DNA of 64,000 nucleotides from the NCBI GenBank assembly GCA_964423865.1, contig CAYRGN010000015.1, positions 1 through 64,000 of the forward strand. The letters are read 5' to 3'. Origin of the DNA: Leadbetterella sp964423865. GTDB taxonomy: Bacteria; Bacteroidota; Bacteroidia; Cytophagales; Spirosomataceae. The notes under the pieces are model-generated. The model was not told the origin of the DNA. It did not search any database and saw only the letters and a program-made list of their open reading frames with translations. Position 1 is the stretch's first letter, and each line of letters opens with the position of its first letter. The position numbers and the translations under genes were made by a program. Positions 42,940 through 51,631 of the stretch are shown piece after piece.

Positions 42940-45165
42940 ATGGGCAAAGTATATACTTCACTATTTATTCTGATATCGGCCCTGGGTACTTTGGCCCAGG
43001 CACCCGCCGATTACGTCAATCCCTACATGGGCAATATCAGCCATTTGCTGGTGCCCACGTACCCTACCGTTCACCTGCCCAACAGCATGCTGAGGGTGTA
43101 TCCGGAAAGGGGAGACCTCACCGGTGACGAGCTGCGCGGACTCCCCCTCATGATCACCAGCCATCGTGGCAGTTCGGCATTTCTCATCAGCCCCATAAAG
43201 GCTTCCGGTACAGATCAGCTGCCCCCGGTTACCCGCTTTACCTATGACCATGAGGTGATCAGGCCCTGGTATTACGAGGTGGTGCTGGATCGTCAGCTTA
43301 CCGGCGTTCGCTTTGCCCCTTCGCACCAGTCGGCCCTTTATGAACTGGATTTTAAGGACGGAGACGGCCGGAATTTCATTACCCTGAGTACGGGGAACGG
43401 AAGTGTGGCGGTACAAGGAAATACCTTTACGGCCACGCAGATATTGTGGAACAAAACCGTGGTCTATATCTACGGGGAAACCGATATAACGCCCCTGGGA
43501 GGAGGCATAATTGGGAGGAGCGGGGAGAAAAGCGCCGAAGGCCCGAACGCTACGGCTTTCCTGGATTTCGGACCGGGAAAGAAAAAGGTGAGGTTCCGCT
43601 ACGGCATATCCTTTATTGATGGGGCACAGGCCAAAGCCAACCTGGAAAGGGAAATTGCAGATTTTGATCTGGACACTCTGGCGGCCAAAGGGAAAGGCCT
43701 GTGGAATGATGCGCTGGGAAGAATACAGGTGACCGGGAAAGAAACCGCCGACAAAGAGGTGTTTTATACCTCGCTTTACCGCTGCTTTGAACGCCCTGTG
43801 AATATTTCGGAAGGAAACCGTTATTTCAGCGCATTTGACGGGCGGGTGCATACCGACACCGAACCTTTTTATACCGACGACTGGATATGGGACAGCTACC
43901 GGGCGGCACACCCCCTGAGGCTGCTGATCGATACACGTGTGCAGGGCCGTATTATCCGCTCTTTCATTCGTATGTCAGACCAGATGGAGCAGTCCTGGTT
44001 TCCCACCTTCCCCGAAGTGACCGGAGACTCCCGGCGTATGAACTCCAACCACGGAGTGGCGGTGTTGGCCGACGCCGTGGCCAAAGGAGTTGTTGATTTT
44101 GATATAGAAAAAGCCTACCAAAGCGCCAAAAGCGCCATTCTGGAAAAAACGTTGATCCCCTGGTCGGGCGCGCCCGCCGGCTGGCTGGATGATTTCTACA
44201 AAAAGCACGGGTACATTCCGGCCCTGGCAGAAGGGGAAGAGGAAACCGTGGCGAATGTCAGTAGCTTTGAAAAGCGACAGCCCATTGCCGTGACCCTCGG
44301 CACCGCCTATGACGAGTGGTGCCTGTCGCGTTTGGCCGCCTACCTGGGCAAAACCGAAGACGCAGCGCTTTTCGGGAAGAACGCCCTTAATTACCGGAAT
44401 GTTTACAATGCCCAAACCGGATTTTTTCATCCGAAAGACAAAGAAGGACACTTCATTGAACCCTTTGATTATCGCTGGCCCGGCGGGCCCGGCGCCCGGG
44501 AGTACTACGGAGAAAACAACGGGTGGGTGTACCGTTGGGATGTGCCGCATAATGTGGCCGACCTTATCCAGTTAATGGGCGGAAAGGAGGCGTTTGTGGC
44601 TAACCTTGACCAGACTTTTCGGGAGCCCCTCGGTAAGCCCAAATACCATTTTTATTACCAGATGCCCGATCATACCGGCAACGTGGGCCAGTTTTCCATG
44701 GCCAACGAACCGTCTTTGCATATTCCTTATCTCTACAATTATGCCGGTCAGCCCTGGATGACCCAGAAGCGAATCCATTCCCTCATCAGGCAGTGGTTCC
44801 GGAATGACCCCATGGGGGTTCCCGGCGACGAAGACGGAGGAGGGATGTCGTCTTTCGTGGTGTTCTCCATGCTGGGCTTTTATCCCGCTACCCCCGGTCT
44901 TCCGGTCTACGTCATCGGTTCCCCTTTCTTTGAAGAATCGGAGATTTTGCTGGAAAACGGGAAGCGTTTCCGGGTAAAAGCGGTGAATTATTCTCCGAAA
45001 AATAAATATATCCAACGGGCGTTTTTGAACGGTAAACCCTGGGAGAAATCGTGGTTTTCCCATAGTGAACTGATGGAGGGGGGTACCCTGACCCTGGAAA
45101 TGGGAGAGACCGCCAATAAATCATGGGCGGCCGGTTCGGCGCCTCCTTCTTTTACCATGCCCTGA
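42940..45165 (+). CDS. GH92 family alpha-mannosidase
   Basis: A 741-residue exported glycosidase with a signal peptide (to about TLAQA) and full GH92 architecture: an N-terminal beta-sandwich (YVNPYMGNISHLLVPTYPTVHLPN) and a C-terminal (alpha/alpha)6 barrel. Conserved segments are FYTDDWIWDSYRAAHP, YGENNGWVYRWDVPHN, and PGDEDGGGMSSFVVFSMLGFYPATPG, which contains the catalytic-acid and calcium-binding region. GH92 enzymes are calcium-dependent exo-alpha-mannosidases. No SusCD pair is near, so it seems to act outside a polysaccharide locus. The downstream acyltransferase gene begins 5 bp after it and may be cotranscribed. Confidence 0.92.
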   Translation: MGKVYTSLFILISALGTLAQAPADYVNPYMGNISHLLVPTYPTVHLPNSMLRVYPERGDLTGDELRGLPLMITSHRGSSAFLISPIKASGTDQLPPVTRFTYDHEVIRPWYYEVVLDRQLTGVRFAPSHQSALYELDFKDGDGRNFITLSTGNGSVAVQGNTFTATQILWNKTVVYIYGETDITPLGGGIIGRSGEKSAEGPNATAFLDFGPGKKKVRFRYGISFIDGAQAKANLEREIADFDLDTLAAKGKGLWNDALGRIQVTGKETADKEVFYTSLYRCFERPVNISEGNRYFSAFDGRVHTDTEPFYTDDWIWDSYRAAHPLRLLIDTRVQGRIIRSFIRMSDQMEQSWFPTFPEVTGDSRRMNSNHGVAVLADAVAKGVVDFDIEKAYQSAKSAILEKTLIPWSGAPAGWLDDFYKKHGYIPALAEGEEETVANVSSFEKRQPIAVTLGTAYDEWCLSRLAAYLGKTEDAALFGKNALNYRNVYNAQTGFFHPKDKEGHFIEPFDYRWPGGPGAREYYGENNGWVYRWDVPHNVADLIQLMGGKEAFVANLDQTFREPLGKPKYHFYYQMPDHTGNVGQFSMANEPSLHIPYLYNYAGQPWMTQKRIHSLIRQWFRNDPMGVPGDEDGGGMSSFVVFSMLGFYPATPGLPVYVIGSPFFEESEILLENGKRFRVKAVNYSPKNKYIQRAFLNGKPWEKSWFSHSELMEGGTLTLEMGETANKSWAAGSAPPSFTMP

Positions 45166-45170
45166 AATTG

Positions 45171-45992
45171 ATGAGTAAGCAGGAGAAATTTATAGTGATC
45201 CGGGAGGTGATCGGAAAGAAAAACCCGGCTCTTCTCAAGTGGCTGCCGGGCTTCGTGCTTCGGTACATCGAGCGTATTGCCCACGAAGACGATATCAACG
45301 AGGTGATGCGTAATATCGGCCACTTGCAGGGGCTGGATTTTGTAGATGCCCTGATCACCCAGGAACTGAATGTGACCGTAGAACTCACCGGAGCGGAGAA
45401 TATTCCCCTCACGGGCGGGGTGGTGTTCGCGTCAAATCATCCCCTGGGTGGGCTAGACGGCATCGCTTTCATGCACGCGCTGGGCCGCTACCGGAAAGAT
45501 ATCAAATTCCTGGTGAACGATATCCTCATGAATATTGAAAACCTGGGGCCTCTCTTCGTGCCCGTGAATAAGCACGGCAAGCAGGCGCGTGAGGCTTCCC
45601 GTCTCCTGGATCAAACCTATGCCAGTGACCAGGCCCTGCTGGTTTTTCCGGCCGGACTGGTGTCGAGAAAAAGGAAAAACGGGGTGATCAAAGACCTGGA
45701 ATGGAAAAAGAGTTTTATAGGCAAAGCCAAAAAATACAAAAAAGATATTATTCCGGTTTTTATAGACGGGCGGAATTCAGACTTTTTTTATAATTTAGCG
45801 AGATTTCGGAAAAACATCGGAATAGGCGTGAATGTAGAAATGTTTTACCTGGCCGACGAGATGTTTGCCCAAAGAAATAAGAAAGTTACTATCCGGATTG
45901 GGAAACCGGTTTCTTTTGAGGAACTGGACAACCGGAAAACCGAACAACAGTGGGCGGAAACCCTCAAAGAGATAGTTTATGCGATGGCATAA
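45171..45992 (+). CDS. OlsA/GlsA-like lysolipid O-acyltransferase
   Basis: A 273-residue PlsC-superfamily acyltransferase. The frame extends upstream into the GH92 gene, but ATG 45171 gives the natural start (MSKQEKFIV). The catalytic motif is H90 to D96 in SNHPLGGLDG, and the second block is FPAGLVSRKRKN. Together with the N-acyltransferase gene 11 bp downstream it matches the OlsA/OlsB pair of ornithine lipid synthesis and the GlsA/GlsB pair that makes glycine lipids in Bacteroides. It would add the second, ester-linked acyl chain at the inner membrane. Which amino acid is used is not visible here. Confidence 0.85.
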   Translation: MSKQEKFIVIREVIGKKNPALLKWLPGFVLRYIERIAHEDDINEVMRNIGHLQGLDFVDALITQELNVTVELTGAENIPLTGGVVFASNHPLGGLDGIAFMHALGRYRKDIKFLVNDILMNIENLGPLFVPVNKHGKQAREASRLLDQTYASDQALLVFPAGLVSRKRKNGVIKDLEWKKSFIGKAKKYKKDIIPVFIDGRNSDFFYNLARFRKNIGIGVNVEMFYLADEMFAQRNKKVTIRIGKPVSFEELDNRKTEQQWAETLKEIVYAMA

Positions 45993-46003
45993 TCATTAAA
46001 TTT

Positions 46004-46960
46004 ATGCAGGAAATATTAGAACCGGTAGACAGGAATATCCTGAAAAAGGAGCTTAACAAAGATACATTTTTGCGGTATACCAATTACGGGCATATCGAGG
46101 TACACCTGGTGAATCACCACCGTCAGCCGAACACCATTCGGGAGATAGGTCGGTTAAGAGAACTGACATTCAGGGCGGCCGGGGGAGGCACCGGGCTTTC
46201 TATGGATATTGATGAGAACGACACCTGCATAGACGCCTACGATCAGTTGATTACCTGGGATCCGGAAGAAGAGGAAATTGTAGCCGGTTACCGCCTGATC
46301 CGCGGTGCCGATGTAAGCGTGAACGCCGAAGGGGTACATAACCTTTCTACCGCCCATTATTTTCATTTCTCCGAAGAATTTAAAAAGGACTACCTGCCGT
46401 ATACCATAGAACTGGGGAGGTCTTTCGTGCAACCGAAATTCCAACCTGGGAAAGATAACCGCAAAGGACTTTTTTCGCTCGATAACCTGTGGGATGGACT
46501 GGGAGCGATTGTCATGTTGAATCCGGATATCCGTTATCTCTTTGGGAAAGTCACCATGTATGCCCATTACAACCAGGAAGCCCGTGACCTGCTTCTGTAT
46601 TTCATGAACCATTATTTCCCGGATCCGGAGCGGCTCGTATGGCCGATACATCCTTTGGGGGCCTATACCGATATAAGCCACCACCGCGGAATTTTCGACG
46701 GACTGGATTACAAGGAAGGATACAAGGTGCTGAATGCCCGTGTAAGGGCTTTGGGAGAAAATATTCCCCCTCTTATCAATACCTATATGGGGCTTTCTTC
46801 CACCATGAAATCCTTCGGCACCGCCCAGAATGAAGATTTTGGAGAAGTGGAAGAAACCGGGATCCTGATTACTATCGCGGATATCTTTGAAGCCAAAAAA
46901 GAGCGCCATATCAACTCTTTTGAACTAGACCGGCACTACGGTGAACCCCGGCAAAGGTAA
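46004..46960 (+). CDS. OlsB/GlsB-like amino-acid N-acyltransferase (GNAT fold)
   Basis: A 318-residue hemolysin/OlsB-type GNAT protein. The start is ATG 46004 (MQEILEPVDRN). Key segments are REIGRLRELTFRAAGGGTG, the acyl-carrier-binding strand IVAGYRLIRG, and YTIELGRSFVQPKFQ with KGLFSLDNLWDGLG, typical of this family. It is expected to attach a 3-hydroxy-acyl chain from acyl-ACP to the amino group of an amino acid (glycine or ornithine), the first step of aminolipid synthesis. The 3' side holds a hairpin (47022-47028 with 47034-47040) without a T run. Confidence 0.85.
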   Translation: MQEILEPVDRNILKKELNKDTFLRYTNYGHIEVHLVNHHRQPNTIREIGRLRELTFRAAGGGTGLSMDIDENDTCIDAYDQLITWDPEEEEIVAGYRLIRGADVSVNAEGVHNLSTAHYFHFSEEFKKDYLPYTIELGRSFVQPKFQPGKDNRKGLFSLDNLWDGLGAIVMLNPDIRYLFGKVTMYAHYNQEARDLLLYFMNHYFPDPERLVWPIHPLGAYTDISHHRGIFDGLDYKEGYKVLNARVRALGENIPPLINTYMGLSSTMKSFGTAQNEDFGEVEETGILITIADIFEAKKERHINSFELDRHYGEPRQR

Positions 46961-47104
46961 ACATGCTCGGAGGTATTTGCCCGATCTGACGCTTCGCAAG
47001 CCCCTTCGATCTTAGAGCCCTGAATCCGAAAGACGGATTCCCGCAAGACTCCCGCGTGAATGCGTGCCGGAGACGGGAAAGGTATACTTCGGGAAATAAA
47101 ATAT

Positions 47105-47137
47105 TTTAGGTATTTATATAAAAAGGTCGTAAATTTG
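47105..47137 (+). promoter_or_regulatory. Candidate promoter of the GH108-like gene
   Basis: TAAATTTG at 47130-47137 fits TAnnTTTG, and a TTTAG box near 47106-47109 lies about 20 bp upstream as a weak -33. About 100 bp separate it from the ATG. Confidence 0.45.
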
Positions 47138-47240
47138 CGTTTATTTTTTGGAAATGGGCTGAATCATTCTCAAAATCAGCGGTTTCCGGCCGGTCGGCCA
47201 ACTGCATCCGTGCAGGATTTTCCCACCAAACGACAAAAAA

Positions 47241-47804
47241 ATGGTCAAATGGTTAGGTTTAATTCTTATATCTTTTTCCGCTAACGCAGCCTCTTTTGAA
47301 AAGTATATACCCAAGCTGCTTAAATTTGAAGGGGCGGGTTACGGTATCCACAAGCCGCTATGGGGCGACAAAAACTTTACGAAGCAGGAAGCTGTAGACA
47401 TCTATCGCCGGGCATACTGGAACAAGTATCACGGCAATCATTTCAAAAGCCAGGAACTCGCCGAAGTGGTCATCGACCACCTGATCAATGCCGGTGAAGG
47501 GAAAGACTGGATCAATATCAAAGCTTTCGAAGCGATTTTAGGAGTGGAGCAGGACGGAAAACTGTCTCTCGCGGATATTCAGGCGGCCAACGCCTACCCG
47601 TATCCGGATGAACTGGTGAATTCTTTCGTGCGATACCGCGTTTTATATTATCGATCACGAAAACTGGCCGCTAAATATCCCGGTTGGGAAAAGCGTGCGC
47701 GCTCTTTCTTTATCAATACCGTAGACAATGACCTCACCCTGGCCGACTACAACCTTCCGGCAGACCTGGAGGAGAAGTTTGGACATATCGCGCTGGCCGG
47801 GTAA
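47241..47804 (+). CDS. GH108-like N-acetylmuramidase
   Basis: A 187-residue protein of the GH108 (secretion activator/endolysin-like) family. A short signal-like N-terminus (MVKWLGLILISFSANAA) precedes FEKYIPKLLKFEGAGY, where E30 is the likely catalytic Glu of the EGG-type motif. The segment YWNKYHGNHFKSQELAEVVIDHLINAGEG and the C-terminal peptidoglycan-binding part (YPYPDELVNSFVRYRVLYYRS) follow. It probably cuts peptidoglycan glycan strands in the periplasm. Related proteins occur in prophages, but no phage genes surround this one. Confidence 0.75.
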   Translation: MVKWLGLILISFSANAASFEKYIPKLLKFEGAGYGIHKPLWGDKNFTKQEAVDIYRRAYWNKYHGNHFKSQELAEVVIDHLINAGEGKDWINIKAFEAILGVEQDGKLSLADIQAANAYPYPDELVNSFVRYRVLYYRSRKLAAKYPGWEKRARSFFINTVDNDLTLADYNLPADLEEKFGHIALAG

Positions 47805-47822
47805 GGTTCAGTATGCGTCCAA

Positions 47823-49430
47823 CTACGTCTGGATCACGCCTACATTGTACCGTGCGGTCAGCGGGGCGTGATCCGCGGCTTCAATCCCCATACTGATCAC
47901 TTTACGGGTTTCGGCCGGGTCAATGATGCCGTCTACCCAGAGTCTTGCGGCGGCGTAGTAAGGACTCAGCTGTTCCTTGTACTGCTCATCAATTTCCCGG
48001 AGTTGTAAAGCCTTTTCTTCCTCCGTGAGTTGTATGCCTTTTGATTTCAGGGCGGCTTCACGGATCTGCAACAGGGTTTTGCCTGCCGAAGCCCCGCTCA
48101 TCACGGCCATCTGGGCGGAAGGCCATGCGTAAATCAGGCGGGGATCGTAGGCTTTGCCGCACATGGCGTAATTGCCGGCGCCGTAGCTGTTGCCTATAAT
48201 AAAGGTAAACTTGGGTACCACGGAATTGGCCATGGCGTTTACCATTTTTGCTCCGTCTTTAATGATGCCGCCCTGTTCCGAGCGGCTGCCTACCATAAAA
48301 CCGGTCACGTCCTGGAGGAAAACCAGGGGAATGCGTTGCTGGTTACAGTTCATGATAAAGCGCGCCGCTTTGTCGGCCGAGTCGCTGTAGATCACTCCGC
48401 CCATTTGCAGCTCCGTACCTCCGCCGGGCTTTTTCGCCTTCACCATTTCCCTTTGGTTCGCTACGATACCCACGGCCCATCCGTCTATCCGCGCCGTGGC
48501 ACAAATCAGCGTCTTGCCGTACTCCGCCTTATACTCCTCCAGGCTGCCCGCGTCCGCGAGCGTTTCCAGGAGGGTGTGCATGCTGTACGGACTGCTGCGG
48601 TCCGTAGGTAACAATTCCGCCGCTTTCTCCGGGGCCACCGCCGGCGGCACGGCTTTCTTCCGGTTAAAACCCGCCCGCGGAAAGCCCCCCATCTTGTCCA
48701 TCACATCTTTGATGGCATCCAGGCAGGCCTCGTCGGTAGGAAACCGATTGTCCGTCACCCCCGAAATCACCGAGTGCGTGGAGGCGCCCCCCAGGGTTTC
48801 GGCGTCCACGCTTTCCCCGATAGAAGATTTTACGAGGTAGGGCCCCGCAAGGAAAACCGACCCCGAATCCTGCACAATAAAGGCGTAATCCGACATGATA
48901 GGGAGGTAGGCGCCCCCCGCCACGCAGCTCCCCATGATGGCCGAGATCTGGGGAATGCCCATGGCCGACATGTGCGCGTTGTTCCGGAAAATCCGGCCGA
49001 AATGCTCCTTGTCGGGAAAGATCTCGTCTTGCATAGGCAGATACACCCCGGCCGAATCGACCAGGTAGATAATGGGCAGATGATTTTCCATCGCAATCTC
49101 CTGGGCCCTCAGGTTCTTTTTGCCCGTAATAGGAAACCACGCTCCGGCCTTTACCGTAGCGTCATTCGATACCACCACACACATCCGGTCCATCACATAG
49201 CCTATCACCACCACTACGCCGCCGTTCGGACAGCCCCCTTCTTCATCGTACATCCCGTCTCCGGCAAACATGCCCACCTCCTGGTACTCCCGGCCCTCGT
49301 CCAGCAAATATTCTATCCTTTCCCAGGCCGTCAGCTTCCCTTTGCTCTTGTGTTTCCTGATTTTGTCTGCACCGCCCCCCAGCCTCAGGGATTCTTTCCG
49401 GGTGTGTAAGATGGAAATTAAATCTTTCAT
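47823..49430 (-). CDS. mccB: Methylcrotonyl-CoA carboxylase beta (carboxyltransferase) subunit
   Basis: A 535-residue biotin-dependent acyl-CoA carboxyltransferase. The segments YLVDSAGVYLPMQDEIFPDKEHFGRIFRN and IMGSCVAGGAYLPIMSDYAFIV are those of the 3-methylcrotonyl-CoA carboxylase beta branch rather than propionyl-CoA carboxylase. Both carboxyltransferase halves are complete; the second has FLQDVTGFMVGSRSEQGGIIKDGAKM. It acts in leucine breakdown with a biotin-carrying alpha subunit that is not in this window. It is divergent from the acyl-CoA dehydrogenase-HMG-CoA lyase genes across 153 A+T-rich bp. Confidence 0.92.
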   Translation of the reverse strand: MKDLISILHTRKESLRLGGGADKIRKHKSKGKLTAWERIEYLLDEGREYQEVGMFAGDGMYDEEGGCPNGGVVVVIGYVMDRMCVVVSNDATVKAGAWFPITGKKNLRAQEIAMENHLPIIYLVDSAGVYLPMQDEIFPDKEHFGRIFRNNAHMSAMGIPQISAIMGSCVAGGAYLPIMSDYAFIVQDSGSVFLAGPYLVKSSIGESVDAETLGGASTHSVISGVTDNRFPTDEACLDAIKDVMDKMGGFPRAGFNRKKAVPPAVAPEKAAELLPTDRSSPYSMHTLLETLADAGSLEEYKAEYGKTLICATARIDGWAVGIVANQREMVKAKKPGGGTELQMGGVIYSDSADKAARFIMNCNQQRIPLVFLQDVTGFMVGSRSEQGGIIKDGAKMVNAMANSVVPKFTFIIGNSYGAGNYAMCGKAYDPRLIYAWPSAQMAVMSGASAGKTLLQIREAALKSKGIQLTEEEKALQLREIDEQYKEQLSPYYAAARLWVDGIIDPAETRKVISMGIEAADHAPLTARYNVGVIQT

Positions 49431-49583
49431 TGATGAATAAATTCAAAATATTATTTGGAATCGATTTTTTTTGTTTACCTTTTGATCCTTAAAAATATCA
49501 CTTTTTTTAAAGAAAATAGGAATTTTTTTAAGATATTTGGCATGTGAATTATTAGCATAACAAATAAAACAACGATTTTACCT

Positions 49584-50720
49584 ATGTTCATCACCGATGC
49601 AGACCAGATGAGTTTGATCCGCCAAAGCGCCCGTGACTTTGCGGAAACCTATATCCGGCCCCATATTATGGAGTGGGACGAAACCCAGTTTTTCCCCGCG
49701 GAACTGTTCCGGAAAATGGGAGAATACGGCTTTATGGGCGTGGTTATTCCGGAAGAATACGGCGGTGCCGGTCTGTCTTATCAGGAGTACATTACCATCC
49801 TCGAAGAGATCAGCAAGGTCTGCGGCTCTATCGGTTTGTCGGTAGCGGCGCATAATTCACTCTGCACGAATCATATTTTCAGTTTCGCAAACGAAGATCA
49901 GAAACGGTTTTATCTTCCTCGCCTGGCGTCTGGGGAGTGGATCGGTGCCTGGGGACTGACCGAAACCAGTTCGGGTTCCGATGCCGGGGGCATGACTACC
50001 TTTGCGGAAAAAGACGGGGATTATTACGTGTTAAACGGCTCGAAGAACTTCATTACCCACGCCATCAGCTCGCAGGTGGCGGTGGTGATTGCCCGCACGG
50101 GGCAGGGGTCGGAGATGTCGGCTTTCATTGTGGAAAAAGATACGCCAGGCTTTTCGGCGGGGAAAAAGGAGAACAAACTGGGCATGCGCGCATCGGAAAC
50201 GGCCTGCCTGTTTTTTGATCATTGCCGGGTACACCAAGATCAGTTGATCGGTAAGGAAGGCGAAGGGTTTAAGCAGGCTCTGAAACTGCTTGACGGAGGC
50301 CGGGTGTCTATCGCCGCGCTTTCCCTGGGTATTGCCCGGGGAGCGTACGAATGCGCCCTGCGCTATGCCGGAGAGCGGGAGCAGTTCGGAAAAAAAATAT
50401 TTGATTTCCAGGCTATCAGTTTTAAACTGGCAGAAATGGCCACCAAAATTGAAGCGGCGGAACTGCTGTGCCGTCAGGCCGCCTATTATAAAGATCACGG
50501 GGGAAATGTGACGCGGGCAGGGGCCATGGCCAAACTCTTTGCTTCCGAAACCGCCGTAGAGGTGTCTACAGAAAGTGTGCAGATTCACGGAGGATACGGG
50601 TATACCAAAGATTACCCGGCAGAGAAATTTTTCCGCGATGCCAAACTCTGTACCATAGGCGAGGGTACGTCAGAAATCCAGAAGATTGTTATTTCACGAG
50701 ATATCCGTAAAGATGCCTGA
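49584..50720 (+). CDS. Acyl-CoA dehydrogenase (short-chain type)
   Basis: A 378-residue FAD-dependent acyl-CoA dehydrogenase. Signatures are AWGLTETSSGSDAGGM (FAD/substrate loop), GSKNFITHA, and the C-terminal signature QIHGGYGYTKDYPAEKFFRDAK. The catalytic base is E360 in IGEGTSEIQK, at the short/medium-chain position, whereas isovaleryl-CoA dehydrogenase uses a Glu elsewhere. The HMG-CoA lyase start overlaps its end by 8 bp. Context suggests branched-chain amino-acid breakdown, but the residue position leaves substrate open (butyryl-, 2-methylbutyryl- or isobutyryl-type). Confidence 0.9.
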   Translation: MFITDADQMSLIRQSARDFAETYIRPHIMEWDETQFFPAELFRKMGEYGFMGVVIPEEYGGAGLSYQEYITILEEISKVCGSIGLSVAAHNSLCTNHIFSFANEDQKRFYLPRLASGEWIGAWGLTETSSGSDAGGMTTFAEKDGDYYVLNGSKNFITHAISSQVAVVIARTGQGSEMSAFIVEKDTPGFSAGKKENKLGMRASETACLFFDHCRVHQDQLIGKEGEGFKQALKLLDGGRVSIAALSLGIARGAYECALRYAGEREQFGKKIFDFQAISFKLAEMATKIEAAELLCRQAAYYKDHGGNVTRAGAMAKLFASETAVEVSTESVQIHGGYGYTKDYPAEKFFRDAKLCTIGEGTSEIQKIVISRDIRKDA

Positions 50721-51549
50721 GGTTTTCTTAACCGATTGTCCCCGCGATGCCATCCAGGGTATTCACTCCCTTATTCTGGCAGAAAAGAAGGCGGAACATA
50801 TCGACCGCCTGCTCCAAAGCAGGCTGTTCGATCGCATTGATTTCGGGAGTTTTGTGTCGCCCAAGGCCGTGCCTCAGATGGCCGATACCGAAAAAGTGCT
50901 GGAAAGAATAGGGGATACCCACGGTACCAAGCTGCTGGCCATAGTATTGAATGAACGGGGCGCGGAAACGGGCCTTCGTTACGAAAAGATAGATTTTTTG
51001 GGTTATCCTTTCTCTGTTTCGGAGACTTTTCAACAGCGAAACGCCAACAGCAGCGTCGCAGAATCGTTTGTGCGCTTACAGCGGATTCACGAAAAGGTAG
51101 TGCAGGCGGGTCGAGAAACGGAAGTGTATATTTCGATGGGCTTTGGCAATCCCTACGGCGATGTGTGGAGCGAGCAATTGGTGACCGACTGGATCGGGAA
51201 GATCAGCGAGCTGGGCATCGGGGAGTTTTCCCTGGCCGATACCACGGGGGAGGCCGATGCCGCCGGAATCCGGACTTTGTTTGAAACCTGTAAGCGGGCT
51301 TTTCCGGATTTTCGCATAGGCGCTCATTTTCATTCGGAACGGGCGGCCGGACTTGAAAAGGTTGTTGCTGCGTATGCGGCCGGCTGCCGGAAATTTGACG
51401 GGGCGCTGCTGGGCTACGGGGGGTGTCCGTTTGCGCAGAATGATTTGGTGGGGAATATCGCTTCCGAAGACCTGCTCGATTATTTCGGAAGAGGGAGTAT
51501 AGAGCAGATCGCTGAACTACAGGCGAGTTTCTTGCATCTGATCCATTAA
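50713..51549 (+). CDS. Hydroxymethylglutaryl-CoA lyase
   Basis: A 278-residue HMGL-like TIM-barrel enzyme that splits HMG-CoA into acetyl-CoA and acetoacetate. The start is ATG 50713, overlapping the dehydrogenase by 8 bp. The N-terminal metal/substrate motif is TDCPRDAIQG (usually DxxRDGxQ), then FVSPKAVPQMAD, the metal-binding HFH in IGAHFHSE and the active-site Cys loop GYGGCPFAQNDLVGNIASED. The replacement of Gly by Ala in RDA is mild. The product acetoacetate could be activated by the enzyme encoded at 40916. Confidence 0.9.
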   Translation: MPEVFLTDCPRDAIQGIHSLILAEKKAEHIDRLLQSRLFDRIDFGSFVSPKAVPQMADTEKVLERIGDTHGTKLLAIVLNERGAETGLRYEKIDFLGYPFSVSETFQQRNANSSVAESFVRLQRIHEKVVQAGRETEVYISMGFGNPYGDVWSEQLVTDWIGKISELGIGEFSLADTTGEADAAGIRTLFETCKRAFPDFRIGAHFHSERAAGLEKVVAAYAAGCRKFDGALLGYGGCPFAQNDLVGNIASEDLLDYFGRGSIEQIAELQASFLHLIH

Positions 51550-51552
51550 CCG

Positions 51553-51581
51553 TTGTTAACCAATCACTTGGTGTACCTTTG
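51553..51581 (+). promoter_or_regulatory. Promoter of the enoyl-CoA hydratase gene
   Basis: TTG at 51553-51555, an 18-bp spacer and TACCTTTG at 51574-51581 fit the Bacteroidota consensus. The furthest-upstream in-frame start (51581) overlaps the -7 box, so ATG 51632 is the likely start with a leader of about 40 bases. Confidence 0.65.
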
Positions 51582-51631
51582 TGCAAACTTATAGCACAAA
51601 GCGCACTAAGATCATTAATACGAAATTTAAT

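Noticed and set aside
47022..47040. Hairpin GAATCCG/CGGATTC after the N-acyltransferase gene
   Set aside because: It lacks a T run, so it was not called a terminator; noted only as structure.
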